Assembly: GCA_018969715.1 (NCBI GenBank)
Contig: JAGWXT010000003.1
Coordinates: forward strand, 164,344 to 228,343
Length of the DNA: 64,000 nucleotides
Direction: 5' to 3'
Source of the DNA: Actinomycetales bacterium
GTDB taxonomy: Bacteria; Actinomycetota; Actinomycetes; S36-B12; UBA5976
Within the stretch, counting starts at the first letter, position 1. The number at the start of each line of letters is the position of its first letter. The notes under the pieces are model-generated. The model made no database searches, had not been told where the DNA came from, and was given only the letters and a program-made list of their open reading frames with translations. The position numbers and the translations under genes are program-made. This document shows positions 54,328 to 62,111 of this stretch, piece after piece.

Positions 54328-54813
54328 TCAGTCCTGCGCAGAGTGTCGGTCTCGTAGCTGGTGGACATCGAGAAGGTCTTGTTCTCGTCCGGACGCTACT
54401 TTCATGCGAATAAGATCCTCGTAACCCACCACCCACACGGTGGTGCCACCTGCATTGGCTTGACGGGCACGTGATCGCATTTCGTCGTAGGCGGCGGCGC
54501 CAGGAACGTCATTGAGGAAGTCAAGGGGCCCGGCGTCGGTGTCCATGGTGAATGACGCGCCGCTGATGAGTACTTGTGGATCGGTCGGATCGATATCCAA
54601 CTTGTCTGCGTCTACTCCGCGTAGTCGAGCGTTCAGTTCAGACAAGGCGGCAGCGAGACGCTCCATGTTTTGCTCGTCGATCTTCGCCACGAAATCAATA
54701 TCCGCGGTGGCTCGAACGTAGCCGTGGGCAATGACGGCCCACGCCCCAATAGTGAGGTAGTCAACGCAATGTCGATCCAGCGTCTCGAATATTCGCGATG
54801 GATCGAACGTCAT
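54328..54813 (-). CDS. MNT-type nucleotidyltransferase (AbiEii/DUF6036-like)
   Basis: 161 residues. LTIGAWAVIAHGYVRATADIDFVAK gives the GxWA...DxD signature (D38, D40) of minimal nucleotidyltransferases, and a later DEMRSRARQ...VWVVGYEDLIRMKVASGREQDLLDVHQL is the conserved C-terminal part of the AbiEii-like group. Such proteins are often toxin partners or stand-alone enzymes in accessory DNA. The ATG at 54813 overlaps the stop of a tiny upstream ORF (ATGA). Lower GC than the core genome. It lies between two tRNA-Thr scars. Confidence 0.75.
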   Translation of the reverse strand: MTFDPSRIFETLDRHCVDYLTIGAWAVIAHGYVRATADIDFVAKIDEQNMERLAAALSELNARLRGVDADKLDIDPTDPQVLISGASFTMDTDAGPLDFLNDVPGAAAYDEMRSRARQANAGGTTVWVVGYEDLIRMKVASGREQDLLDVHQLRDRHSAQD

Positions 54814-54926
54814 TCCTCGCTGGCCTTGCCCACGAGTTGCGAAGCGAATGCGCATAACGCGAACGCCTGCTCGATTCGGTCGCCTGCTTCTTCAGCGAAC
54901 TGAATCTCTGCGCGCGTTGTAGTCAC
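54810..54926 (-). CDS. tiny ORF coupled to the nucleotidyltransferase
   Basis: 38 codons starting GTG, reading VTTTRAEIQFAEEAGDRIEQ and ending LVGKASEE. A TATCCT -10 box lies 6 bases upstream, the leaderless geometry used throughout the window; an ATG at 54944 gives a slightly longer form. Its stop overlaps the nucleotidyltransferase start. The helical, charged peptide could be a regulator or partner; no family is recognised. Confidence 0.5.
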   Translation of the reverse strand: MTTTRAEIQFAEEAGDRIEQAFALCAFASQLVGKASEE

Positions 54927-54932
54927 CACTTC

Positions 54933-54938
54933 AGGATA
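54933..54938 (-). promoter_or_regulatory. -10 element for tiny ORF and nucleotidyltransferase
   Basis: TATCCT on the minus strand, 6 bases before the GTG at 54926. Confidence 0.45.
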
Positions 54939-55035
54939 GGGCATTTGGATCCCGCGACACCCACTGCCGGGGGCTTATGGATTCACGTTATTTCAAACTG
55001 CGAACACTGTGGGTGTACCGTGATAGTGGCCTTGC

Positions 55036-55089
55036 AATGCGTAGGTCCGGGGTGGCGAGGAGCGCAGCGACGGTTCCCCGAGGCGGCTC
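55036..55089 (+). other. second tRNA-Thr scar, T-loop replaced
   Basis: AATGCGTAGGTCCGGGG (55036-55052) and TTCCCCGAGGCGGCTC (55074-55089) match the scar at 54267-54311, but about 21 foreign bases (GGCGAGGAGCGCAGCGACG-like) stand where the T-loop should be. Not a functional tRNA. Confidence 0.65.
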
Positions 55090-55561
55090 TCAATCGAAAT
55101 TGCCGGTGGCGGGTATCTCGCAATTCACCAGCCCGTAGGTACCGGTGGCGGTTTGTCGAGCAATCGCTTTTCCATCGATCCGCAGCGTGCACGTGGTTGT
55201 GGTCGACGTTGCTGCTCCCATGCCGGTAACGGACAGTGCGCAGGTCAAAGTCCTCGCTCTTGGGTAGTTGAATGACGTGTGCGAAGGGTGGTGGCGTTCC
55301 AAGCCTCTCCACCATCACGGGAGCACCATCAACCACATCCACGTAAGAAAGATGCGTGACACTCATTCCATCGGTCACGATTTGGTACTCGATAGTCACC
55401 TTGTCCGGGTCGTAGGTAATGGCTTGGGGCGGGACGAAAGCTGGTGTGTTAGCGGGCGCGGGTTCCTGAGATGAGGCGTATGAAGCTGTTTGTTCTTGAT
55501 CGTGAACAAGCCATAGTGATCCCGCGCCAGCGAGGGTGTCGGCGATCAGCATGACCCACAT
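55090..55561 (-). pseudogene. MmpS-like exported protein, frameshifted
   Basis: Two minus-strand frames together resemble an MmpS-type accessory protein. The first has a membrane segment (VMLIADTLAGAGSLWLV), then YDPDKVTIEYQIVTDG, SYVDVVDG and FAHVIQLPKS. The second continues with LTCALSVTGMGAATSTTTTC and RIDGKAIARQTATGTYGLVN. The switch between frames is needed near 55243-55250, a one-base difference. The 5' end runs into the recombinase remnant, and the stop abuts the tRNA scar. Family assignment is moderate. Confidence 0.5.
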
Positions 55562-56430
55562 GGTGCTGTTCCACCTGGGCGTCCTGGACTCACCGCCCCG
55601 CAGCGGCGGCCCGGTCCCCTACCAGGAGCGGCTGGCCGAGGTCGCCGCGCCGTTGCGGGCGGAACTGGTGGGCTACCTGGAGCGCAAGCGCGCGACCTGC
55701 GACCGCACAACGGTATCGACGATGGCGACCCGGTTGAAGCACTTCGGGGTCTTCCTCACCCGGGCCGACCCGGCGCTGACGTCGGTGAGGGACCTGGACC
55801 GGCGACGCCACGTCGAGCCGTACCTGGCCTCGCTGGTCGACGCGGTCAGCGACAAGGACCGGTCCCCGATCAGCATCGGGGACCGCAACCGGCGGGTCGT
55901 CGCCATCGCGACGTTCCTGCGCGACATCACCGAATGGGGCTGGGATGCCGCCCCTGCCCGCAGGGTGCTGTTTGCGCGATGACATCCCCAAGCTCCCCCA
56001 AGCGCTGCCCCGCTACCTCCCCATCGACGCCGACCGACGGCTCACCGCGGCATTGACCGAGCATCCCGACAACGAGCTGGCCGCGCTGGCGCTGCGGCTG
56101 CAACGTGCCTGCGGGCTGCGGATCGGGGAACTGCTGGATCTGGAGCTGGACTGCGTCCACCAGCTCGACGGGAACGGTGCCTGGCTGAAGGTCCCGATCG
56201 GCAAGCTCGCCACCGAGCGCATGGTCCCCCTCGATCCGCAGACCCTCGACGTGATCGACCGGGTCACCCAGATCCGCTCTCACGGCAGGCCGCTCCCGCA
56301 CCCCCGCTACCGGCGGCCGGCGCAGTTCCTGTTCACCTACCTCGGCCGTCGACTCACGCAGCAAAGCGTCCGCCGCGAGCTCGATCACGCCACCACCACC
56401 GCCCCTGGCGTCCATCGCATCCGGTCGGGT
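55536..56430 (+). pseudogene. tyrosine recombinase, frameshifted and truncated
   Basis: The first frame (to a TGA at 55980) is a core-binding domain: LVGYLERKRATCDRTTVSTM, RLKHFGVFLTRADP. The second frame, entered near 55975, continues DDIPKLPQALPRYLPIDADR, RACGLRIGELLDLELD (first catalytic arginine), LKVPIGKLATERMVPLD (beta-hairpin lysine) and FLFTYLGRRLTQQ. The HxLRH...Y part is absent: the match ends near 56405, just before the convergent VTT gene. It is a dead integrase, fitting the tRNA attachment scars nearby. Confidence 0.8.
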
Positions 56431-57056
56431 CAGCGCGTCACCCACACCGTGAAGGCAGCGAACAGCAGGAAGCGCGCCAACCGTCCGAGGAAGACCGCCG
56501 GGTAGAAGGTTCCCGCCGGCACCCCCAGTGCCCCAGCGGTCACCCCCGCGACGTCGAAGGCGGGAAAGGGTGGTGCGGAGACCAGCAGCAGCACCAGGAA
56601 TGCGCGCCGCGGGTGCGCCATCTGCCGACCCAGCCACGCGCCGAACCGCGTCCCTGTGAACGACCCCCGGCCGGCCCGGCCGGCCAGGAACCCGACACTC
56701 TCGCCGAGGGTCGCGCCGGCGGCGGTCGTGAGCGCGACCAGCCATGGCAGCGAGGTCGTCTCCATCATCTGCAGCACGATCGGGTTGTAGGGGATCGGCA
56801 CCGCAACGGTTGCGTTGGTGATCAGGGCGAGCAGGAACGATCCGAGGTACACCGAGCCCGCGAGGCCCTGCAGGAAGGACGTCACCGCCGGCAGGCCCAT
56901 CACCCAGTACGCGAGGACGTTGAGGGCGAGCACCGCGGCCAGCGCGCCGCCCAGGCGCAGCCATGAGCGACGGCGGATGCGCGCCGCCGGCACCGCGACC
57001 GCGGTGCCGTCCCCGGCGCCGGGCTGTGCTGCAGGCTCGGCGGGCGTCGTCACCAC
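56430..57056 (-). CDS. VTT/DedA-like membrane protein
   Basis: 208 residues, about five hydrophobic segments. NATVAVPIPYNPIVLQMMETTSLPWLVALTTAAGATLGESVGFLAGRAGRG fits the SNARE-associated/VTT domain with its re-entrant GE motif, and FLVLLLVSAPPFPAFDVAGVTAGALGVP is the second conserved part. DedA proteins flip phospholipids or undecaprenyl phosphate; this divergent small type is of unknown substrate. GTG start at 57056 behind TAGCGT (6 bases). Confidence 0.75.
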   Translation of the reverse strand: MVTTPAEPAAQPGAGDGTAVAVPAARIRRRSWLRLGGALAAVLALNVLAYWVMGLPAVTSFLQGLAGSVYLGSFLLALITNATVAVPIPYNPIVLQMMETTSLPWLVALTTAAGATLGESVGFLAGRAGRGSFTGTRFGAWLGRQMAHPRRAFLVLLLVSAPPFPAFDVAGVTAGALGVPAGTFYPAVFLGRLARFLLFAAFTVWVTR

Positions 57057-57062
57057 GCCATC

Positions 57063-57068
57063 ACGCTA
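57063..57068 (-). promoter_or_regulatory. -10 element for VTT gene, leaderless
   Basis: TAGCGT on the minus strand, 6 bases before the GTG at 57056. Confidence 0.55.
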
Positions 57069-57114
57069 GCCGCGTTCACCCCGCACAACCGGGTGCGGGT
57101 GTGCGCAAGGATCA

Positions 57115-58371
57115 GTGCTTGTGGGTGGGAGCGATGTGCGACGTCCAGATTCGTCCGCCGGGGGTCCGGCTGTGCGCCGGCGGCCGTGGGGTGATGACGC
57201 ACCCACCGTTCTCATCAACCTGCAGATGGCGCTCATGGCGTGCTACCTCATGGGCCTTGGTGCGCTGCTGGTGTTCATCCGCGGTGAACTCGGCCTGAGC
57301 CTCACCATGGTCGGGGCGATCGGATCGGTCTCGGCGATGGCGGGCGTGGCCGGATCGTGGCTGGCGCCGCGGCTGGCAGCGCGCCGCGGGCGTTCCGCCG
57401 TCATCTCCGCCGCCGTTGCCACGTGCTGCGGGGGCCTGCTGACGCTCACCGCCGCCAGCGCCTTCCCCCCGCGGCTCACGGTGATCGTGACGATGGTGGC
57501 GGTGGCGTCGACGACATTGGCGGGTTTCGTCTGGACGATCCTGGCCAGCGCCTACCTGTTGGAGCATCATGGACGGCGCGGACCGGCGTCGCTCACCGCC
57601 GCGAATGCGTGGGCGGCCTTCGGCGGCACGGCGATGCCGCTACTGCTCGGGGTACTCGCGGGCACCGCCCTGGGTTGGCGTTCGGGCGTCATTGCGGTGG
57701 TCGTCGGGATGGTCGCGGTCGAAGCCGCCCGCCGTCGACTGCCGGAATCCTTCGGCCGAATGTCGGGCATCGCCGCCGGCCGCGTGCAGATGCCGCGCCG
57801 GTACTGGTGGGGGCTGGCGGGGGTCGTCCTCGGCTCTCAGGCTGAGTTCACCCTGGCGTTCTGGGGGGCTGAGTTCGCGCGCGAGCGCACCGACATCGGA
57901 CTTGCCGGCGCGGCCGCCATGATCGGGGCGGTCAATGGCGGGATCCTGCTCGGCCGGGCGGTGGTCGCCCGGCTTGCCGACCGATTCGCGGTCGACGTCC
58001 TGCTGCGATCCAGCCTGCTCGTCACCATCGCGGCGTTCACGTTGCTGTGGACGACGAGGTCGCCGGTGGTTGCCGCGGTGGCCATGGTCGCCTGCGGGGT
58101 CGGCCTTGCCGCCAACTGGCCCCTCGGCTGCTCCCGGATGGTCGCAATCGTCGGCGGCCACTCGGACCGCGTGCTCGGCACCACGTTCCTCGCCAATGCC
58201 CTGAGTGCCGGTATCGCCCCGTTCGCCCTGGGTGTGCTGGCGGAGCGGGTGGGGATCCATGGGGCGTTCCTCGTCGTCCCTGTGCTCTGCGCAGGTGCGA
58301 TCGCGATCATCGTTGCGGTTCCCACGCCGCGGGCCCACGTCGTGCCGCCGACGGTCGTCCTGCCCGGCTGA
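57115..58371 (+). CDS. MFS transporter
   Basis: 418 residues, twelve predicted helices. APRLAARRGRSAVI is the loop between helices 2 and 3 typical of the superfamily, and ARLADRFAVDVLLR its repeat in the second half. Cyanate/nitrate-permease-like or drug-efflux relatives are possible; the substrate cannot be read. The GTG at 57115 is preceded by AAGGA four bases upstream; a GTG at 57121 is an alternative. Divergent from the VTT gene. Confidence 0.8.
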   Translation: MLVGGSDVRRPDSSAGGPAVRRRPWGDDAPTVLINLQMALMACYLMGLGALLVFIRGELGLSLTMVGAIGSVSAMAGVAGSWLAPRLAARRGRSAVISAAVATCCGGLLTLTAASAFPPRLTVIVTMVAVASTTLAGFVWTILASAYLLEHHGRRGPASLTAANAWAAFGGTAMPLLLGVLAGTALGWRSGVIAVVVGMVAVEAARRRLPESFGRMSGIAAGRVQMPRRYWWGLAGVVLGSQAEFTLAFWGAEFARERTDIGLAGAAAMIGAVNGGILLGRAVVARLADRFAVDVLLRSSLLVTIAAFTLLWTTRSPVVAAVAMVACGVGLAANWPLGCSRMVAIVGGHSDRVLGTTFLANALSAGIAPFALGVLAERVGIHGAFLVVPVLCAGAIAIIVAVPTPRAHVVPPTVVLPG

Positions 58372-58452
58372 ACTGCCGCGGCCGGCTTGCCGCCGCCCGG
58401 CCGAGCCGGATGATCCACACCTCCCGCTCGGCCGCAGTGCCTCACGTCACAT

Positions 58453-58496
58453 TGCCCGCGAAGTGATTCCCGTGCCTCAGATGGGAAGTGCCCGCG
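58453..58496 (+). repeat. insertion-sequence terminal repeat (3' end side)
   Basis: A 44-base sequence beginning TGCCCGCGAAGTG and ending TGCCCGCG, matching the inverted copy at 60397-60440 at 39 of 44 positions. It lies just past the stop of the transposase C-terminal remnant. Confidence 0.85.
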
Positions 58497-58677
58497 GACG
58501 TGCGGTCAGCTCGATCTCCTGGGCGCGGGAGAGCACGCCGCTGGCCAGCAGCCGGTTCAGCACGCGCAGTTCCTCGGGGCTGTCGTAGCGGAAGAAGAAG
58601 GCATGCGTGCGGACCAGGTGGTTGTTCTTCGACTCGACCGTGGCCTGGTCGTTCTTGCGGTACGGCCGCGACCGGGT
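58477..58677 (-). pseudogene. DDE transposase C-terminal remnant
   Basis: From about 58675 the minus strand encodes RPYRKNDQATVESKNNHLVR then FRYDSPEELRVLNRL, the region around the last catalytic glutamate of integrase-core (rve) transposases. The reading then jumps to LLASGVLSRAQEIEL, which in such proteins lies further on, so an internal deletion is likely. The upstream boundary is an abrupt junction with the CorA fragment on the other strand. Confidence 0.7.
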
Positions 58678-58981
58678 GAGGAAGATCGACCTGTCCGCGG
58701 CCCAGGACATCCAGGCCCAGGTCGGCGCCTGGCAGTCCAATCGGATCAACGTGCTGACGATCGTCACGATGATCTTCCTGCCGATCACCTTCCTCACCGG
58801 CTACTTCGGCATGAACTTCAGCTGGCTCGACAACCAGCTCAACTCGTACGCCAACTGGATGGCCCTCGGTGTTGCCCTGCCGATCCTGCTCGTCCTCGGC
58901 TGTTCGGCCCTGCTCGCGGCCCGCGGCTACACGGTTCCCCGCATCTTCAAGCGCAGACGCCGCTCGAAGACGTCTACTTGA
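58676..58981 (+). pseudogene. CorA-type magnesium transporter, C-terminal fragment
   Basis: The frame encodes DIQAQVGAWQSNRINVLTIV, then IFLPITFLTGYFGMNFSWLD with the GMN selectivity signature, the second helix and a basic tail. The large N-terminal cytosolic domain is missing; the sequence begins at the junction with the transposase remnant. Not expected to form a channel. Confidence 0.8.
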
Positions 58982-59023
58982 ACCGTGGCCACCAAGTCCT
59001 GGGTTGGATCACGCACTTCCCCG

Positions 59024-60100
59024 TCACTTGTCATCTTGACCTCGATTGAGCCGCAACCCTTCCGAAGGCGCCCGCTGTGTCGAAGGCTTGTGGTGGCGAC
59101 CCTTGTGACTGCGGTAGGTCGTCACGTCCTTCTTTGTGGATTGCCACACTCCATCGGGTGACTGAATCGCTTTGAGTCGGCCCCGCTGTGCCGCTTGCTT
59201 GAGCGCCGCGAGAGAGAACTCAGGTGTGACGAGGGCCGCCAACGGAACAAGACGAGCCTCGCCTGCGATTGCAGGAAGAATGAAGCGATTTATGTTGTCG
59301 TAGATCGCACGCGCAATCATCTCCCCGAGTGGAGAAAAGTCACCCGAGTCGGCCTTGCGCATGGCATCCAGATAGTGCTCACGTCTCGACTTGAGGATGA
59401 TCGCGGGCGGATACCCAAGACGAACGAGGAGCAGATTCAACACCAGTCGGCCCGCACGTCCATTTCCATCAATGAACGGGTGCACGCGCTCAAATCCATT
59501 GTGCAGTTCTGCCAAGAGCTCAGGCGCTGCCTTGGTTGCCGGTTGCACTCCTGTCAATGCCGGTGTCAGTTCCTGGACTCGGTCAAGCCAGTCCTGCATC
59601 GCACTTGGGACAAGCGTCCAACTCGGAGGCTTCATACCCGCGCCGAAAGGGTGCAAGTCGTGCTCACGAAACATCCCGGGACCTTCACGCTGCGTCGCGT
59701 CCGGATGCGCAGCGACCTCCCACACTGGTGACATCGCTAGTTCATGGATATGTCGCACCTCTCGCATTGCGACGAGACCATCGGTCGGCCATTCCCCGGG
59801 CCGCAACGCATGGCCGTAGACCCAATCCGCTGCCTGTCCGTACCCTTGGACCTCCAAGTAGTCCTTGAGGGGTTTGGCTCCCACAGTCCGACCCTGTTCC
59901 AGCAGGACTTCAACCTGCTTGAGGATGAGGGTGTTGCCTTCCAGTGCCGTTGAATGATGGGCTTCCAAGTGCCAAATGTCTGACCAGATGCCGCTGGCTT
60001 CTTCTGGAGTCGGCAGACCGCCGAATCTCGCGTGCAGCTCGGCTACCGAGCTCTCCAGGCGCCGGTAAACGGTCTCTCTTGAAGGTCGCCCTCTCGGCAT
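59024..60100 (-). CDS. Fic-family protein, class II (AMP-transferase fold)
   Basis: 358 residues from the ATG at 60100 (a TTG four codons earlier is possible). The N-terminal inhibitory motif STALEGN (residues 50-56 from this start) is the class II arrangement, in which the same chain holds its own brake. The catalytic loop VHPFIDGNGRAGRL is complete, with histidine, aspartate and both arginines, so it should be active. A winged-helix-like C-terminus (about 280-335) may bind DNA. Fic proteins transfer AMP or similar groups to target proteins; the target is unknown. It lies with a CorA fragment between two insertion-sequence ends. Lower GC than the core. Confidence 0.9.
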   Translation of the reverse strand: MPRGRPSRETVYRRLESSVAELHARFGGLPTPEEASGIWSDIWHLEAHHSTALEGNTLILKQVEVLLEQGRTVGAKPLKDYLEVQGYGQAADWVYGHALRPGEWPTDGLVAMREVRHIHELAMSPVWEVAAHPDATQREGPGMFREHDLHPFGAGMKPPSWTLVPSAMQDWLDRVQELTPALTGVQPATKAAPELLAELHNGFERVHPFIDGNGRAGRLVLNLLLVRLGYPPAIILKSRREHYLDAMRKADSGDFSPLGEMIARAIYDNINRFILPAIAGEARLVPLAALVTPEFSLAALKQAAQRGRLKAIQSPDGVWQSTKKDVTTYRSHKGRHHKPSTQRAPSEGLRLNRGQDDK

Positions 60101-60114
60101 CTCAGCCGCCAAAG

Positions 60115-60150
60115 TTGATATCCATAGGAGAAACTAATGTAACATATCAA
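60115..60150 (-). promoter_or_regulatory. fic promoter with flanking inverted repeat
   Basis: On the minus strand: -35 TTGATA (60150-60145), an 18-base spacer, -10 TATGGA (60126-60121). TTGATAT at one end and ATATCAA at the other form an inverted repeat that brackets the core promoter, a plausible operator for autoregulation. The segment is markedly AT-rich. Confidence 0.6.
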
Positions 60151-60263
60151 ATTGGCCATACTTGTGGGATATGTCGCCCATGCCTCGGCCAGGCCAGCCA
60201 ACCATTGAGGCCCCCTGGCACTATGGCCCAAGAGTGCGCACCATGGGCGGGACATCACGCGCT

Positions 60264-60374
60264 TCAGAGCTCGTCAAGCATCCGGCCCCGATCCTTCTTC
60301 GAGGCCCTCACGTACCCCTTGGCGTACTTCACCGTGATCTCGGCCCGAGACTGCATCGACAACCCCTCATCCAT
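60264..60374 (-). pseudogene. DDE transposase N-terminal remnant
   Basis: 36 codons. From the second methionine it reads MQSRAEITVKYAKGYVRASK, then KDRGRMLDEL and a stop. This matches the opening of integrase-core transposases that begin MxSRxEITxKYAxxYxxASKKxKGxxLDE. It starts 23 bases inside the terminal repeat, as expected for an intact element end. The rest of the gene is missing here. 60151-60263 holds nothing else recognisable. Confidence 0.6.
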
Positions 60375-60396
60375 GCCCCCCACGGTCCCCGATTAC

Positions 60397-60440
60397 GCGG
60401 GCATTTCCTATCTGAGGCACGGGCACCATTTCGCGGGCAG
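60397..60440 (-). repeat. insertion-sequence terminal repeat (5' end side)
   Basis: Inverted copy of 58453-58496 (39 of 44 identical), read on the minus strand as TGCCCGCGAAATGG to TGCCCGCG. The transposase start lies just inside it. Confidence 0.85.
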
Positions 60441-60612
60441 TTTTCGTGAGTCTCCCGCTCGGCTGGCATCCACCGGGTAGGGCGGGGTACTCTGCAACGG
60501 CGGGGGCGCACATAATCCGACCTTCTCCCCTTCCCACCCCACCCCCTGCGCCTGGCGCAGGCGAGACTCCCGCTTCTCCCCCACACCCCCGCGGGGTTGA
60601 GCGAGCGGGAGC

Positions 60613-60652
60613 GCGACCCGCCGCACACCCCCACCCCCGTGCGGCGGGTCGC
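60613..60652. terminator. long perfect hairpin in intergenic DNA
   Basis: Stem GCGACCCGCCGCAC (60613-60626) with GTGCGGCGGGTCGC (60639-60652), 14 perfect pairs and a 12-base C-rich loop. A short ACTATTTG follows. The surrounding 60441-60753 contains no gene that I can support. Confidence 0.65.
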
Positions 60653-60753
60653 ACTATTTGCGGATCCGGCGCGCCCGCGCCCGCGCCCCCCGCACCCGCG
60701 CCCCCCGCGCCAGTGTCGGACGCAGGACCGACAGCATCCGCCATGCTGGGCGC

Positions 60754-61158
60754 ATGCTGCACCGAAGCGTGATCCCCGCAATGGGCCTGACCCGCATCGT
60801 GATTGGCGTCGCGCTGGTCATTGACCCCTCGGCCCTGGGTCGAGCGCTCGGGGTGGCCGATCCGCAACGCAGCGCACCGCTGGGCCGACTGCTCGCGGCA
60901 CGGGAGCTGGCCATCGGCATCGGCACCCTGCTGGCCTGGCGTCGCGGTCGCGATGAGGAGCTGTGGCTCACCGCGCAGGCGATCAGCGACGGCAGCGACA
61001 CCATCGCATTCGCCGCTGCCGCGCTCGCCGGTCGGGTCCCCCCCGGCCGTGGGTGGGCGATGGCCGCGTTTGCCGCCTCCGGTGTCATCGGTGAGTCGTG
61101 GGCTGCGCTGGTGCACGCCCGCGGGGCGCGGCCGTCTCCGCGCGGACACCGTTCTTAG
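60754..61158 (+). CDS. small membrane protein (DUF4267-like)
   Basis: 134 residues. MLHRSVIPAMGLTRIVIGVALVIDPSALGRALGV starts the first helix, then RLLAARELAIGIGTLLAWR and two further hydrophobic segments with TAQAISDGSDTIAFAAAALAG. This four-helix pattern resembles DUF4267 proteins; no function is known. A CATGCT box 6 bases before the ATG is weak support for the start. The LLM gene follows with its own Shine-Dalgarno sequence 26 bases downstream. Confidence 0.65.
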   Translation: MLHRSVIPAMGLTRIVIGVALVIDPSALGRALGVADPQRSAPLGRLLAARELAIGIGTLLAWRRGRDEELWLTAQAISDGSDTIAFAAAALAGRVPPGRGWAMAAFAASGVIGESWAALVHARGARPSPRGHRS

Positions 61159-61184
61159 ATTCAAGACCGAGCGGAGGAGGCGGG

Positions 61185-62078
61185 ATGCGCATCGGCGTGC
61201 ACGTGGTGAGGTTCGATTTCCCGGGCGGCAGTGCGGCAATCGCCCCCACCCTCGCCGCTGTCGGGCAGGCCGCCGAGGATGCCGGGCTGGACAACCTCTC
61301 CGTGATGGACCACTACTTCCAGATGGACGGCATGGGACTGGGCGATGCCCCCGCGCCGATGCTCGAGGCGTACACCACGCTTGGCTTCCTGGCGGCGGCA
61401 ACGACGACCGTTGAACTGCAGGCCCTCGTCACCGGGGTGACGTATCGACACCCGGGGCTGCTGGCGAAGATCGTCACGACCTTGGACGTGCTCTCCGGGG
61501 GGCGCGCAATGCTCGGCATCGGCGCGGCGTGGTACGAGCGCGAGCACCTCGGGCTAGGGGTGCCGTTCCCGTCCACGTCGGAGCGATTCGAGCGGTTGGC
61601 GGAGACCCTCCAGATCATCCACCAGATGTGGAGTGATGACGATGGCCCCTACGAGGGCACCTACTACCGACTCGCCGAGACCATGTGCTCCCCATCCCCG
61701 CTGGCACGACCGCATCCGCCGATCATGATCGGCGGTTCGGGGGAACGCAAGACCCTTCGCCTCGTGGCGCGCTATGCGGATGCTTGCAACCTCTTCGCCG
61801 GGTCCGGTACCAGCGCGACGGAGGTGAAGGCAAAGCTGGACGTCCTCGCCCAACACTGTGCGGATGCGGGCACGGACAACGGGCGCATCCGCAAGACGAT
61901 CCTGTGGACGGGTGCGCTGGATGCGCTCACGCCGATCGGGGCAACCGCATTCATCGAGCAGATGAAGGCCTACGCAGACGTCGGCATCACCGAGGTGCGC
62001 GTCATGCCCATGGATGACCCCGTTGAGTTCATCCGAGGCCTGGCGTCCAACGTCATCCCTGCCCTCAGTTCCGTCTGA
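61185..62078 (+). CDS. LLM-class F420-type oxidoreductase
   Basis: 297 residues. MRIGVHVVRFDFPGG, DNLSVMDHYFQMDGMG, LVTGVTYRHPGLLAKIVTTLDVLSGGRAMLGIGAAWYEREH and PIMIGGSGERKTLRLVARYADACNLF follow the F420-dependent luciferase-like pattern. A deazaflavin cofactor is an inference from this subgroup. GGAGGAGG just before the ATG is a strong Shine-Dalgarno sequence. Convergent with the CoA-transferase gene, with a hairpin between. Confidence 0.9.
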   Translation: MRIGVHVVRFDFPGGSAAIAPTLAAVGQAAEDAGLDNLSVMDHYFQMDGMGLGDAPAPMLEAYTTLGFLAAATTTVELQALVTGVTYRHPGLLAKIVTTLDVLSGGRAMLGIGAAWYEREHLGLGVPFPSTSERFERLAETLQIIHQMWSDDDGPYEGTYYRLAETMCSPSPLARPHPPIMIGGSGERKTLRLVARYADACNLFAGSGTSATEVKAKLDVLAQHCADAGTDNGRIRKTILWTGALDALTPIGATAFIEQMKAYADVGITEVRVMPMDDPVEFIRGLASNVIPALSSV

Positions 62079-62110
62079 GCCGAGCCCCGCCGAGATCGGC
62101 GGGGCTCGGC
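62079..62110. terminator. bidirectional terminator hairpin
   Basis: Perfect 15-base inverted repeat GCCGAGCCCCGCCGA (62079-62093) and TCGGCGGGGCTCGGC (62096-62110), filling the 33-base gap between two convergent stops. Confidence 0.8.
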
Positions 62111-62111
62111 A

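Noticed and set aside
60441..60753. Short plus-strand open frames in this stretch
   Set aside because: They are proline- and arginine-rich translations of a C-rich repeat-like region containing a perfect hairpin, with no start signals or homology.
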